A DNA stretch of 41,865 nucleotides from assembly GCF_014357575.1 (NCBI RefSeq), contig NZ_JACONW010000042.1, positions 1 through 41,865 of the forward strand. Reading direction: 5' to 3'. This document shows positions 34,390-41,865 of the stretch, piece after piece. The position numbers and the translations under genes are program-made. Source of the stretch: Pseudomonas folii (GTDB taxonomy: Bacteria; Pseudomonadota; Gammaproteobacteria; Pseudomonadales; Pseudomonadaceae). Within the stretch, counting starts at the first letter, position 1. Each line of letters starts with the position of its first letter. The notes beneath the pieces are model-generated. The model was given only the letters and a program-made list of their open reading frames with translations, had not been told where the DNA came from and ran no database searches.

Positions 34390-35019
34390 ATGTCTGCGCC
34401 GACCATGACGTTGTACTACAACGCTGCTTCGCCGTTTGCCCGCAAGGTGATGCTGGCACTGCATGAAACGGGACAGCTGGACCGGGTAACGCTTCAGCCC
34501 ACCACGCTTTCGCCTGTCGCCCCGGTTGAAGAACTGAACAACGATAACCCCGCTGGCAAGCTTCCCGCGCTGCGGCTGGCGGACGGCAACGTCATTCATG
34601 ACAGCCGGGTCATTCTTGACTACCTGGACAGCCAGCATGTCGGCAACCCGTTGATCCCTCGTGAAGGTTCAGCGCGCTGGCGACGCCTGACCCTGGCATC
34701 CCTGGCGGATGCGCTGTTGGATGCGGCCTTGTTGATTCGTTATGAGCAAGCGTTGCGCCCGGTTGAAAAACACTGGGACCTCTGGCTCGATAATCAGCAG
34801 GAAAAGGTCGAGCGCAGCCTGGCTTACTTCGAGCAGGAAGCGATTACCGAGCTCAGCTCGGCTTTTGATGTGGCCTCCATCAGCGTCGCTGCAGCGTTGG
34901 GCTACCTCGACTTCCGCCAGCCGGACCTGGCCTGGCGCAACCGCTATCCACGTCTGGCCAACTGGTATTTTGAAATCAGCCAGAGACCGTCGATGCAGGC
35001 GACACAGCCTTCGGTGTGA
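34390..35019 (+). CDS. Glutathione S-transferase family protein
   Basis: The start at 34390 (MSAPTMTLYYNAASPFARKV), preceded by GAGGAA, gives 209 residues. The N-terminal thioredoxin-like domain has SPFARKVMLALHE at the active-site helix, the cis-Pro of GKLPALRL and the glutathione-binding DSRVILDYLD. The C-terminal all-helical domain runs from about 95 to the end. This pattern is closest to the bacterial YibF-like GSTs. It probably conjugates or reduces electrophiles in the cytoplasm; substrate unknown. Confidence 0.92.
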   Translation: MSAPTMTLYYNAASPFARKVMLALHETGQLDRVTLQPTTLSPVAPVEELNNDNPAGKLPALRLADGNVIHDSRVILDYLDSQHVGNPLIPREGSARWRRLTLASLADALLDAALLIRYEQALRPVEKHWDLWLDNQQEKVERSLAYFEQEAITELSSAFDVASISVAAALGYLDFRQPDLAWRNRYPRLANWYFEISQRPSMQATQPSV

Positions 35020-35048
35020 TTTGATAGGTATTTAGGCGCGGCGCAACC

Positions 35049-35138
35049 TGTTGGAGCGAGGCTTGCCCGCGAATGAGACACCGCGGTGGAGCAGGCATAC
35101 CGCATGATCGTTCTTCGCGGGCAAGCCTCGCTCCAACA
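35049..35138. repeat. REP pair, TTGGAGCGAGGCTTGCCCGCGAA family
   Basis: Perfect arms TGTTGGAGCGAGGCTTGCCC and inverse (35049-35073, 35114-35138), between convergent GST and the S9 peptidase gene. Same family as 16723. Confidence 0.92.
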
Positions 35139-35151
35139 AATCCCCGATTTA

Positions 35152-36999
35152 TCACACCTGATCAATCACCTTCCGATAAAACGCCCACTCCTTCGTCAAC
35201 GCATCCGCCTGATTGACCGCCTTGCGGAAGCCGTGGTGTTCGTCGGCGTAAAAATGCCCTTCAGCCACAACGCCTCGGGACTTCAGGGCCATCAGCATGG
35301 TGCGGGTTTGTTCAGGAACGACCACGGCGTCGAGCTCGCCCTGGAAGAAAATCACCGGCACCTGAATGTCTGCGGCGTGCAGCAGAGGCGTACGGGCGTG
35401 ATAGCGGTCGATGTCTTCTTCCGGATCGCCGATCAGCCAGTCCAGATAATCGCTCTCAAATTTATGCGTGGCTTTGGCCAGTGCCAGTGGGTCGCTGACA
35501 CCGTAAAGGCTGGCACCGGCGCGGAAGACTTTCTTGAAGGCCAGTGCGCACAGGGTCGTATAACCCCCGGCACTGCCGCCGCGAATGAACGCTTGTTCCG
35601 GATTGATCAGTCCGCGTCCGGCCAGGTGAGCAACCACCGCGCAAGCATCTTCCACATCGGCCACACCCCAGTTCAGGTGCAGGCTCTGGCGATATTCCCG
35701 GCCGTATCCGGTGCTACCGCGATAGTTGAGGTCGGCCACGGCAAAGCCGCGTTGGGTCCAATACTGGATTTTCGGATCAAGCACCGGGTAGCAGGCCGAG
35801 GTCGGTCCGCCGTGGACAAACACCACCAGCGGCGGCGTGCCAACAGCATTCATGGCCGGGTAGAAATAACCGTGCGCCTCGCCATCGCCGCTTTTGTAGC
35901 GCAATGTTTGTGGGCGGCTGATTTGCTCCGGCGGCAGGGGCGCGACACCACCGGCCAGCACCTGAACACTGTGATCTTTGCGACTGATCGCGAGGACCGC
36001 CGAAGGGCGGGTGGCTGAAGCCGCGATGCAATAAACGTATTGATCGTCGAGCGCCAGACTGCGGAAGCGGCTGTATTCGCCGCTGAAATCTTCCAGCGTG
36101 CCGTGGGAATCGCGCATCCCCAACACGCCTGTGCCGTTTTCCGACCAGGTACCCAGGTAAGCACCATGAGGTAACGGCAACCAACTGCGGCCGCCCAGTT
36201 GCCAGGGCGCTGGCGCATGGTCGGCGTCGGACGCCTTGAGGTGGGTCAGGCCGAATGAGCCTTCCACACAAGGCTGCCAGAAACCGCCCTGATCGCTCAG
36301 GCAATACAAACGCCCGTTAGCGTCGAAACGTGCTTGCTGAATGGACTCCTGATCGCGGTCGCCCGCCAGGCAACGCGGCTCGGACCAACCGCCTGCCGCC
36401 TGACGTTTGCTGCTCATTAACAATGTGCTGGTCCAGGGCTGGTGTGGCTTCTGCCATTCGATCCAGGCCAGACGCTGGCCATCAGGGCTAAGGGTGGGGG
36501 ATGCGTAGAAGTCCGCCCCGCGCGCGAGCACCAGACGCTTGCCATTGGCGACGTCAATGCTGACCAGTTGATGGAATTCTTTGTCTTCTTCGACGGCCAG
36601 AATCTGCCCGTTGGCAAATACCAGATCACCGTAGCGCTTTTTACCGGTGGTGATGGCTTCGGGCAGACCTTCGCCCTCGAACTCATCAAACACCAGTGGC
36701 TGGCGATAGAGCTGCTGATCGCTTTCGTTGACGAACACCAACCCATCGTCGGTCAGGCAGAAAGACCCGCCGCCATATTCATAGACCCGGCTGCGCACGC
36801 TGAAGCCGTCGGGCGTCAGGCAGGTCGTGTTGCCTTCAAACCAGCGCCAGATGCGGCACGCGCCATCCTCCGGCCGGTATTCGTTCCAGAACAACCCCAG
36901 TGGGCTGACCGCCAACTCGGCGAAATCGACGCCAGCGGCGACTGCCTGGGCTGCGGTGAACGTGTCAGGATTTGGCGATGAGGCGCGAGTTTCTGTCAT
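35152..36999 (-). CDS. S9 prolyl oligopeptidase-family peptidase of the pqq cluster
   Basis: This 615-residue serine peptidase starts at the ATG at 36999 ([14 protein letters not shown]), 35 bases inside the pqqE coding end. The N-terminal part is a beta-propeller (WDED-like repeats up to about residue 350) and the C-terminal part an alpha/beta hydrolase. The catalytic Ser is in RGGSAGGY near residue 475, the Asp in QGELDAVV and the His in DEHHGF. Genes of this type follow pqqE in Pseudomonas and have been called pqqH or pqqM; names differ between species, so no symbol is given. Its role in PQQ synthesis is unproven; it may help process PqqA or be dispensable. Confidence 0.88.
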   Translation of the reverse strand: MTETRASSPNPDTFTAAQAVAAGVDFAELAVSPLGLFWNEYRPEDGACRIWRWFEGNTTCLTPDGFSVRSRVYEYGGGSFCLTDDGLVFVNESDQQLYRQPLVFDEFEGEGLPEAITTGKKRYGDLVFANGQILAVEEDKEFHQLVSIDVANGKRLVLARGADFYASPTLSPDGQRLAWIEWQKPHQPWTSTLLMSSKRQAAGGWSEPRCLAGDRDQESIQQARFDANGRLYCLSDQGGFWQPCVEGSFGLTHLKASDADHAPAPWQLGGRSWLPLPHGAYLGTWSENGTGVLGMRDSHGTLEDFSGEYSRFRSLALDDQYVYCIAASATRPSAVLAISRKDHSVQVLAGGVAPLPPEQISRPQTLRYKSGDGEAHGYFYPAMNAVGTPPLVVFVHGGPTSACYPVLDPKIQYWTQRGFAVADLNYRGSTGYGREYRQSLHLNWGVADVEDACAVVAHLAGRGLINPEQAFIRGGSAGGYTTLCALAFKKVFRAGASLYGVSDPLALAKATHKFESDYLDWLIGDPEEDIDRYHARTPLLHAADIQVPVIFFQGELDAVVVPEQTRTMLMALKSRGVVAEGHFYADEHHGFRKAVNQADALTKEWAFYRKVIDQV

Positions 37000-38152
37000 T
37001 GCGAAAGGCCAACTGCTCAATGGTTTGAGTCGCATATTCGGCTTCTTTGCGAGCCTGCACAATCATCCCGTGATGAGGTGATTTACTGCATACCGGATCG
37101 GCATTGGCGGCATCGCCGGTGAGCATGAAAGCCTGGCAACGGCAGCCGCCAAAATCCTTCTCTTTTTCATCGCAGGAGCGGCACGGTTCAGGCATCCAGT
37201 CGTAACCACGGAAGCGGTTGAAACCGAACGAGTCGTACCAGATGTGCTGCATGGTATGGTCGCGAACATTGGGAAACTGCACCGGCATTTGCCGCGCACC
37301 ATGGCACGGCAGCGCGGTGCCGTCCGGGGTTACAGTGAGGAAGATATTGCCCCAGCCGTTCATGCAGGCTTTGGGACGTTCCTCGTAGTAATCCGGGGTG
37401 ACGAAGATCAGCTTGCAGGGATGGTTTTCGGCGGCGAGCTTGTCGCGGTATTCGTTGGTGACCCGCTCGGCACGAACCAGTTGATCCTTGGTGGGCAGCA
37501 AGCCTTGGCGGTTCAGGTGCGCCCAGCCGTAGAACTGACACGTCGCCAGCTCGACGAAGTCGGCTTCGAGGGCGATGCAAAGCTCGATAATTTTATCGAT
37601 CTTGTCGATGTTGTGCCGGTGAGTGACGAAATTCAGCACCATCGGGTAGCCGTGCTTCTTGACCGCACGGGCCATTTCCAGCTTCTGCGCAAAAGCTTTT
37701 TTTGACCCTGCGAGCATGTTGTTCACTTGCTCATCGCTGGCCTGGAAACTGATCTGGATGTGGTCGAGCCCGGCTTCCTTGAAATCGATGATCTTCTGTT
37801 CGGTCAGACCGATACCCGAGGTAATCAGGTTGGTGTAATAACCGAGCCGACGGGCTTCGCGGATCAGCTCAGCCAGATCCTGACGCACCAGCGGTTCACC
37901 GCCAGAGAAACCAATCTGCGCCGCCCCCATTTGCCGCGCCTCGGCCATGACCTTGAACCATTGCTCGGTGGTCAGCTCCTGGCCTTGTTTGGCAAAGTCC
38001 AAAGGATTGGAGCAATACGGGCATTGCAGCGGGCAGCGATACGTCAGCTCGGCCAGCAGCCACAGCGGCAAACCGACCGCGGGCTTGGGCGGAATCTTGA
38101 TGGCTGACTCAACCGGGGTCGACTCAGGCAAGTTCGATCCAGTGTTCGCCAC
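36965..38152 (-). CDS. pqqE: PQQ biosynthesis radical SAM protein PqqE
   Basis: PqqE forms the carbon-carbon cross-link between Glu and Tyr of the PqqA peptide, the first step of PQQ synthesis. The protein has the radical SAM motif CPLQCPYC near the N-terminus, [13 protein letters not shown] downstream, and a C-terminal SPASM region with auxiliary-cluster cysteines ([29 protein letters not shown]). I choose the GTG at 38152 as start (395 residues), because GGAGG lies six bases upstream inside pqqD. An ATG at 38179 in the same frame would add nine residues but has no such site. Confidence 0.95.
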   Translation of the reverse strand: MANTGSNLPESTPVESAIKIPPKPAVGLPLWLLAELTYRCPLQCPYCSNPLDFAKQGQELTTEQWFKVMAEARQMGAAQIGFSGGEPLVRQDLAELIREARRLGYYTNLITSGIGLTEQKIIDFKEAGLDHIQISFQASDEQVNNMLAGSKKAFAQKLEMARAVKKHGYPMVLNFVTHRHNIDKIDKIIELCIALEADFVELATCQFYGWAHLNRQGLLPTKDQLVRAERVTNEYRDKLAAENHPCKLIFVTPDYYEERPKACMNGWGNIFLTVTPDGTALPCHGARQMPVQFPNVRDHTMQHIWYDSFGFNRFRGYDWMPEPCRSCDEKEKDFGGCRCQAFMLTGDAANADPVCSKSPHHGMIVQARKEAEYATQTIEQLAFRNDRNSRLIAKS

Positions 38153-38399
38153 GGGCGACCTCCATGAATTGCTCGACATCGCTGCCGAGCTCGGGAAAGC
38201 CCGGGAACTGCTCGTTCAGGGCTTCAATGATGGCAGCTACGCTGCGCTGGCCATCGATCAGGCCACCAATGGCACTGGCGCTTTCATTGAGTTTGATCAT
38301 GCCTTCCGGGTACAGCAGCACGTGGCCGTTCTGCGCCGGTTCAAACTGATAGCGATAGCCTCGACGCCAGCTCGGGACTTGTTGTCGATCAAAGCTCAT
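38124..38399 (-). CDS. pqqD: PQQ biosynthesis peptide chaperone PqqD
   Basis: PqqD is the 91-residue RiPP recognition element that holds the PqqA precursor and presents it to PqqE. The family pattern is present: [19 protein letters not shown] at the start, then [21 protein letters not shown] and the C-terminal [14 protein letters not shown]. The start overlaps the pqqC stop by ATGA. Its 3' end contains both the ribosome site and the start codon of pqqE. Confidence 0.96.
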   Translation of the reverse strand: MSFDRQQVPSWRRGYRYQFEPAQNGHVLLYPEGMIKLNESASAIGGLIDGQRSVAAIIEALNEQFPGFPELGSDVEQFMEVARGEHWIELA

Positions 38400-39151
38400 A
38401 GGGCAATCCCCTTATGCCAGACCCGTTGGTCGGTCACGCTGTGATAAGGCGGGCGGTTCAGCTCGTAGGCCATGCTCATGGCGTCCAGCATGCTCCACAA
38501 AATGTCGAGTTTGAACTGCAGGATTTCCAGCATGCGCTGCTGGCCTTCATAAGTCGTGTAGTGCTGCAGGGTGATCGTCAGGCCGTGCTCCACATCGCGA
38601 CGCGCCTGGCCCAGCCGGGTACGGAAATACTCGTAGCCAGCTGGATCGATCCACGGGTAATGCTGCGGCCAACTGTCCAGACGTGACTGGTGGATCTGCG
38701 GGGCGAACAGCTCTGTCAGCGAGCTGCTGGCGGCTTCCTGCCAATTGGCGCGGCGGGCAAAGTTGACGTAGGCATCCACGGCGAAGCGTACGCCGGGCAG
38801 AACCAGTTCCTGAGAGCGCAGTTGATCCGGGTCCAGCCCAACTGCCTGACCCAAACGCAGCCAGGCTTCAATACCGCCGTCTTCACCGGGCGCACCGTCG
38901 TGATCCAGCAGGCGCTGAATCCACTCACGACGAATTTCACGATCCGGGCAGTTGGCAAGAATGGCGGCATCCTTGAGCGGGATGTTGACCTGATAGTAGA
39001 AACGGTTGGCGACCCAGCCCTGAATCTGTTCGCGGGTCGCACGGCCTTCGTACATCGCCACGTGGTACGGGTGATGGATATGGTAATACGCGCCTTTGGC
39101 ACGCAAGGCCTGTTCGAATTCAGCGGTGGACAGCGGCGTTGCTTCGCTCAT
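38396..39151 (-). CDS. pqqC: Pyrroloquinoline-quinone synthase PqqC
   Basis: PqqC carries out the final cofactorless ring closure and eight-electron oxidation that yields PQQ. The ATG at 39151 gives 251 residues and is preceded by AGGAG six bases upstream; an upstream ATG at 39172 has no such site. The all-helical heme-oxygenase-like fold is recognisable by [16 protein letters not shown], with the active-site His residues, and by [18 protein letters not shown] and [18 protein letters not shown]. It overlaps pqqD by ATGA. Confidence 0.97.
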   Translation of the reverse strand: MSEATPLSTAEFEQALRAKGAYYHIHHPYHVAMYEGRATREQIQGWVANRFYYQVNIPLKDAAILANCPDREIRREWIQRLLDHDGAPGEDGGIEAWLRLGQAVGLDPDQLRSQELVLPGVRFAVDAYVNFARRANWQEAASSSLTELFAPQIHQSRLDSWPQHYPWIDPAGYEYFRTRLGQARRDVEHGLTITLQHYTTYEGQQRMLEILQFKLDILWSMLDAMSMAYELNRPPYHSVTDQRVWHKGIAL

Positions 39152-39194
39152 GTTGGCTCCTGTGAACAACACATCTCTTTCTGAATGACTCGGA

Positions 39195-39300
39195 CCTGTG
39201 GGAGCGGTGCTTGCCCGCGATAAGGCTGGACGCGGTTCACTTCAGATCGAGGTGTCTTTATCGTCGGAATGCCGCCCAGACCAAGCACCGCTCCCACAGG
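39195..39300. repeat. REP pair between pqqB and pqqC
   Basis: Left arm CCTGTGGGAGCGGTGCTTGC; the right arm ends GCACCGCTCCCACAGG and is partly degraded (AGACCAAGCACCGC). It lies inside the pqq operon, in the 165-base gap between pqqC and pqqB. Confidence 0.85.
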
Positions 39301-39316
39301 TCAGTGTTCACGCCTC

Positions 39317-40228
39317 TTACAACTCAATACTCATCCCATCAAACGCCACTTCGACGTTACGGCGAGCAAGCTCTGCACGCTCGGGCGAGTCTTCGTCGAG
39401 GATCGGGTTGGTGTTGTTGATGTGGATAAGCACCTTGCGCTGTTTCGGCAGGCGCTCAAGCACTTCGAGCATGCCGCCAGGGCCGTTTTGTGCCAGATGG
39501 CCCATTTCAGTACCGGTCCGCGTGCCAACCCCACGACGCTGCATTTCATCGTCGTCCCACATAGTCCCGTCCACCAGCAGGCAGTCAGCAGCGACCATTT
39601 TTTCCATCAGCGGATCATCAACCTTGCCCAGCCCCGGCGCGTAGAACAGCTTGCCGCCGGTCTTGAGGTCTTCAACCATCAGGCCGATGTTGTCACCCGG
39701 ATGCGGATCGAAGCGGTGCGGCGAATAGGGCGGCGCGGCGCTGCGCAGCGGAAATGGCGTGAAGCGCAGGTTCGGACAGGCAGGAATCACAAAGCTGCCT
39801 TCCAGCTCAATGCGGTTCCAGACCAGACCGCCGTTCCAGTGCTTGAGCATGTTGAACAACGGAAAGCCGGTACTCAGGTCTTCGTGAACCATGTCGGTAC
39901 ACCAGACCTGATGCGGGCAACCTTCGCGCAAGCTGAGCAGGCCGGTGGTGTGGTCGATCTGACTGTCCATCAGGATGATCGCGCTGATCCCGGTGTCGCG
40001 CAGGGCGCGGCCCGGTTGCATCGGGCCGAAACCGGCCAGCTGTGCGCGAATGTCTGGAGAGGCGTTGCACAACACCCAGTTGATGCCATCGTCAGAGAGC
40101 GCGATGGACGATTGGGTCCGGGCATGAGCCCGCAGGCTACCGTCGCGGAAACCGGCGCAGTTCGCGCAATTGCAGTTCCACTGGGGAAAGCCGCCGCCAG
40201 CAGCGGAACCTAGAATCTGGATGTGCAT
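39317..40228 (-). CDS. pqqB: PQQ biosynthesis protein PqqB
   Basis: PqqB is a metallo-beta-lactamase-fold protein of 303 residues. Members hydroxylate the tyrosine-derived part of the peptide after cross-linking; earlier it was thought to be a PQQ carrier. Seen here are the N-terminal [19 protein letters not shown], a structural-zinc motif, then [17 protein letters not shown] and [14 protein letters not shown], and the C-terminal [21 protein letters not shown] precedes the ATG. It is separated from pqqA by an intrinsic terminator, so its expression depends on partial readthrough or an extra promoter. Confidence 0.97.
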   Translation of the reverse strand: MHIQILGSAAGGGFPQWNCNCANCAGFRDGSLRAHARTQSSIALSDDGINWVLCNASPDIRAQLAGFGPMQPGRALRDTGISAIILMDSQIDHTTGLLSLREGCPHQVWCTDMVHEDLSTGFPLFNMLKHWNGGLVWNRIELEGSFVIPACPNLRFTPFPLRSAAPPYSPHRFDPHPGDNIGLMVEDLKTGGKLFYAPGLGKVDDPLMEKMVAADCLLVDGTMWDDDEMQRRGVGTRTGTEMGHLAQNGPGGMLEVLERLPKQRKVLIHINNTNPILDEDSPERAELARRNVEVAFDGMSIEL

Positions 40229-40287
40229 GTCAGCTCCCTGGGGCGAGGCATGAAAAGAGGATCTAAAAAGAAAAAATGACTTACCAA

Positions 40288-40316
40288 TAAAAAAAGCCCC
40301 GGCGAACCGAGGCTTT
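40288..40316 (-). terminator. Intrinsic terminator between pqqA and pqqB
   Basis: On the minus strand AAAGCCTCGG-TTCG-CCGGGGCTTT (10-bp stem with one G-T wobble and a TTCG loop) is followed by TTTT. It begins 15 bases after the pqqA stop and fits a design in which pqqA is made in excess of the enzymes. Confidence 0.88.
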
Positions 40317-40330
40317 GCACCGCGTTGTCA

Positions 40331-40402
40331 TCAACGGCTTGCGAAGTACATCGTGACTTCGAAACCGATACGCAGATCAGTGTAAGCAGGTTTAGTCCAC
40401 AT
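40331..40402 (-). CDS. pqqA: PQQ precursor peptide PqqA
   Basis: This 23-residue peptide gene begins [13 protein letters not shown] and holds the conserved substrate pair Glu15 and Tyr19 in EVTMY, followed by FASR. The two residues are cross-linked and excised to become PQQ. AAGGAG lies 7-8 bases before the ATG. It was too short for automatic frame listing but the match to the family is complete. It is preceded by a 150-base leader region after pqqF and followed by a terminator. Confidence 0.97.
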   Translation of the reverse strand: MWTKPAYTDLRIGFEVTMYFASR

Positions 40403-40529
40403 AAAAGACTCCTTCTGGGTGATTGCAGCGGTGGATGGTAAATCGTTAGTACACCTGCAAAGGCATACGTTCGATGATTAGGAACCTATGTTACTTAATT
40501 TAACAAATTCTGGCTGTGGGATTCGTGAA

Positions 40530-40548
40530 CAAAGCTTTTGCAGCTTTG
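40530..40548. promoter_or_regulatory. Inverted repeat between pqqF and pqqA
   Basis: CAAAGCT-TTTGC-AGCTTTG is a perfect 7-bp inverted repeat 8 bases after the pqqF stop and about 130 bases before pqqA. With no T tract beyond it, an operator is as likely as a weak terminator. Confidence 0.4.
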
Positions 40549-40555
40549 GTAATGA

Positions 40556-41865
40556 TCACGCAACACGCCATGGTGTTTGCGGGCTGTTTGTCAGGCAAAG
40601 CCAGCCGCCCGTGGCCCGTTGAAGGCTATCAGCGGCTTGCAACAAAGTGTGCCTGTCGAGGTTTCGTAATGTTTCATCCAGCGCGGACATAAACCGCTCG
40701 TCTTGGCCCGCAAGATGCGCTTGCCAGCGTAGCTCCTCCGCTTGCGGGGCTTCCATGGCGTTTATGTCCAGTTGCGCGCGCAAGGCTTCAGTCTGAACAT
40801 TCAGGTCAACGTCATTGATCCAGTCAGGCAGATCGTTCAGAAACTGTTCGATGTGCTCGACCAGTTGCGGGCCTGAGGCGTTAGGCGACTGCACACCGAA
40901 GAGTATTCCCGTTCGTCCGGCGATCTGTCGCAAACCGCTGAACACCGCATAACCCAGTTGCAGCTCAACCCTCAGGCGCTGGTAGAACGGACCTTGCGCC
41001 AGATGAGCCAGTAATCGCCAGGCCGCTTCATCGGCGGTGGAGGAAGAGGGCGCGGGGCAGAACAGCAGCACGGCGCTTTCCGAGGCGTGTGGCGCGGCAG
41101 CTTGCCAATGTTTGCCGGATGCCAGTGCTGGCGCTTGCAGTGATTGCTCGTCGCGCTGGCCCGGCGTATTGAGTAATACGGTGTTCAGCGTGGTGATCGT
41201 TTTCTGCGCAAGGCCTGACATGAAGCTGATCCACTGCGTTGTGGGCCAGAAGGCTTGAACGTCGCCGGTTTCGCCGGCGGGTGCTGCGTTCAGATAGCAA
41301 TCGGGCAGTGCTTTGAGCAACTGCCGGATTGGAATCAGGGCCGGTTCATCGCTCGACTGGCCCCGGCGCGCCAAGGCTGCATCGTCTGGAGCACTCAATT
41401 GTTGTAACGCATGCTTCAGGATTTCAGGAATGGGGGCGTCGAGGCCGGTCAGCTTGAGTTGCCAGAAATGGCCATAAGCATTGAACTCAAGGTTGACGCC
41501 TGCTTGCTTCGCATCCCGCGCCAGAGGTTTAAGGCTCTGATCAAACATTTGCCACAGCGTGGGGTGCGGGCAAGGCAGAGACCAGCGCAGAAAAATCGCG
41601 CCTTCGTGGCCGTTACTCGGTACGGTCAGGAAAGGGTTTGGTTTCGGGAACTGCCAATGGATTTCTGAAGGTTGTGTGTCCGGTTGAATCTGCTCCAGCA
41701 TTGCGATCAGTGCTGTGCAGCCTTGCTCGGATAAGCCTTTTGGCAGGTTGCGGGCGTGGTAGTGCGCTAGCTCAAGAGGGGAGCTGACGTCCAGGTGCCG
41801 TTGCTGAAGGCGGTTGTAGTCGTTGTGCAGGGATGGCCAATGGGTTTTGAGGTTTTGTGTCAGTG
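40556..41865 (-). CDS. pqqF: PQQ biosynthesis peptidase PqqF, C-terminal part (cut by window edge)
   Basis: The frame stays open from the stop at 40556 to the window end (about 436 codons), so this is the C-terminal half of a longer protein; an internal Met at 41701 is not the start. It is an M16 peptidase-like protein, PqqF, which clips the PqqA peptide with its partner. Segments such as AAWRLLAHLAQGPFYQRLRV and ELQLGYAVFSGLRQIAGR show the R/Y-containing C-terminal M16 domain. The HxxEH zinc motif is expected in the missing N-terminal half. It lies directly upstream of pqqA, the usual pqqFABCDE order. Confidence 0.88.
   Translation of the reverse strand, partial: LTQNLKTHWPSLHNDYNRLQQRHLDVSSPLELAHYHARNLPKGLSEQGCTALIAMLEQIQPDTQPSEIHWQFPKPNPFLTVPSNGHEGAIFLRWSLPCPHPTLWQMFDQSLKPLARDAKQAGVNLEFNAYGHFWQLKLTGLDAPIPEILKHALQQLSAPDDAALARRGQSSDEPALIPIRQLLKALPDCYLNAAPAGETGDVQAFWPTTQWISFMSGLAQKTITTLNTVLLNTPGQRDEQSLQAPALASGKHWQAAAPHASESAVLLFCPAPSSSTADEAAWRLLAHLAQGPFYQRLRVELQLGYAVFSGLRQIAGRTGILFGVQSPNASGPQLVEHIEQFLNDLPDWINDVDLNVQTEALRAQLDINAMEAPQAEELRWQAHLAGQDERFMSALDETLRNLDRHTLLQAADSLQRATGGWLCLTNSPQTPWRVA

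Noticed and set aside
38153..38179. Upstream ATG start for pqqE
   Set aside because: No ribosome site before it, while the GTG at 38152 has GGAGG at ideal spacing.

Overview
The window reads as a chromosomal segment of a fluorescent-group Pseudomonas (P. fluorescens/P. syringae lineage). The evidence is the gene order rsmD-M16 protease pair-ftsYEX-rpoH and mtgA-DUF423-thiSG-trmB-DUF3392-hemW-rdgB-DUF4426-metW-metX, which I recall as conserved from P. aeruginosa. Further evidence is a dimethylglycine (dgc) locus, a pqqFABCDE cluster, and many Pseudomonas REP hairpins in the intergenic gaps. No rRNA, tRNA, CRISPR array, insertion sequence, integrase or phage gene was seen.

Layout. (1) 74-3485, minus: rsmD and two translationally coupled M16 peptidases, one with the zinc motif HALEH and one without. 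(2) 3855-8032, plus: ftsY-ftsE-ftsX with ATGA overlaps, then rpoH behind a sigma-E/AlgU-type promoter. (3) 8385-10388, plus: a monomeric sarcosine oxidase-like flavoenzyme and a lone MetQ-like binding protein, then a duplicated REP block. (4) 10733-14028: mtgA (minus), DUF423, thiS-thiG and trmB (plus). (5) 14135-18604, minus: metX-metW, then DUF4426-rdgB-hemW-DUF3392, mostly coupled. (6) 18605-24496: a methyltransferase, an amino-acid binding protein, gabP behind a strong sigma-54 promoter match, DUF3010 and an LprI-like protein. (7) 24728-32704, plus: the dgc locus, made of an M19 peptidase-like protein, a DUF5943/V4R protein, dgcA, dgcB and ETF alpha and beta. (8) 33017-35019, plus: a PepSY membrane protein, a small membrane protein and a glutathione S-transferase. 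(9) 35152-41865, minus: the PQQ cluster in transcription order pqqF (cut by the window edge), pqqA, pqqB, pqqC, pqqD, pqqE and an S9 peptidase.

How the genes work together. FtsY targets membrane proteins, FtsEX controls septal wall hydrolysis, and RpoH and AlgU handle protein and envelope stress. metXW starts methionine synthesis, and thiSG makes the thiazole of thiamine. The dgc genes oxidatively demethylate dimethylglycine to sarcosine and pass electrons through DgcB and the ETF to the membrane. The pqq genes convert the PqqA peptide into the cofactor PQQ of periplasmic dehydrogenases.

Most of the window is ordinary core Pseudomonas. I did not find a convincing wholly new system. The observations most worth a second look are these: a perfect 10-bp inverted repeat that would pair the dgcB Shine-Dalgarno with the arm of a neighbouring REP hairpin; compensatory changes inside REP arms that keep the local hairpin while breaking arm-arm pairing; loss of one cluster cysteine in DgcA; loss of most metal ligands in the dgc-linked M19 protein; and a promoter-leader-terminator unit without a gene just upstream of the PepSY gene.
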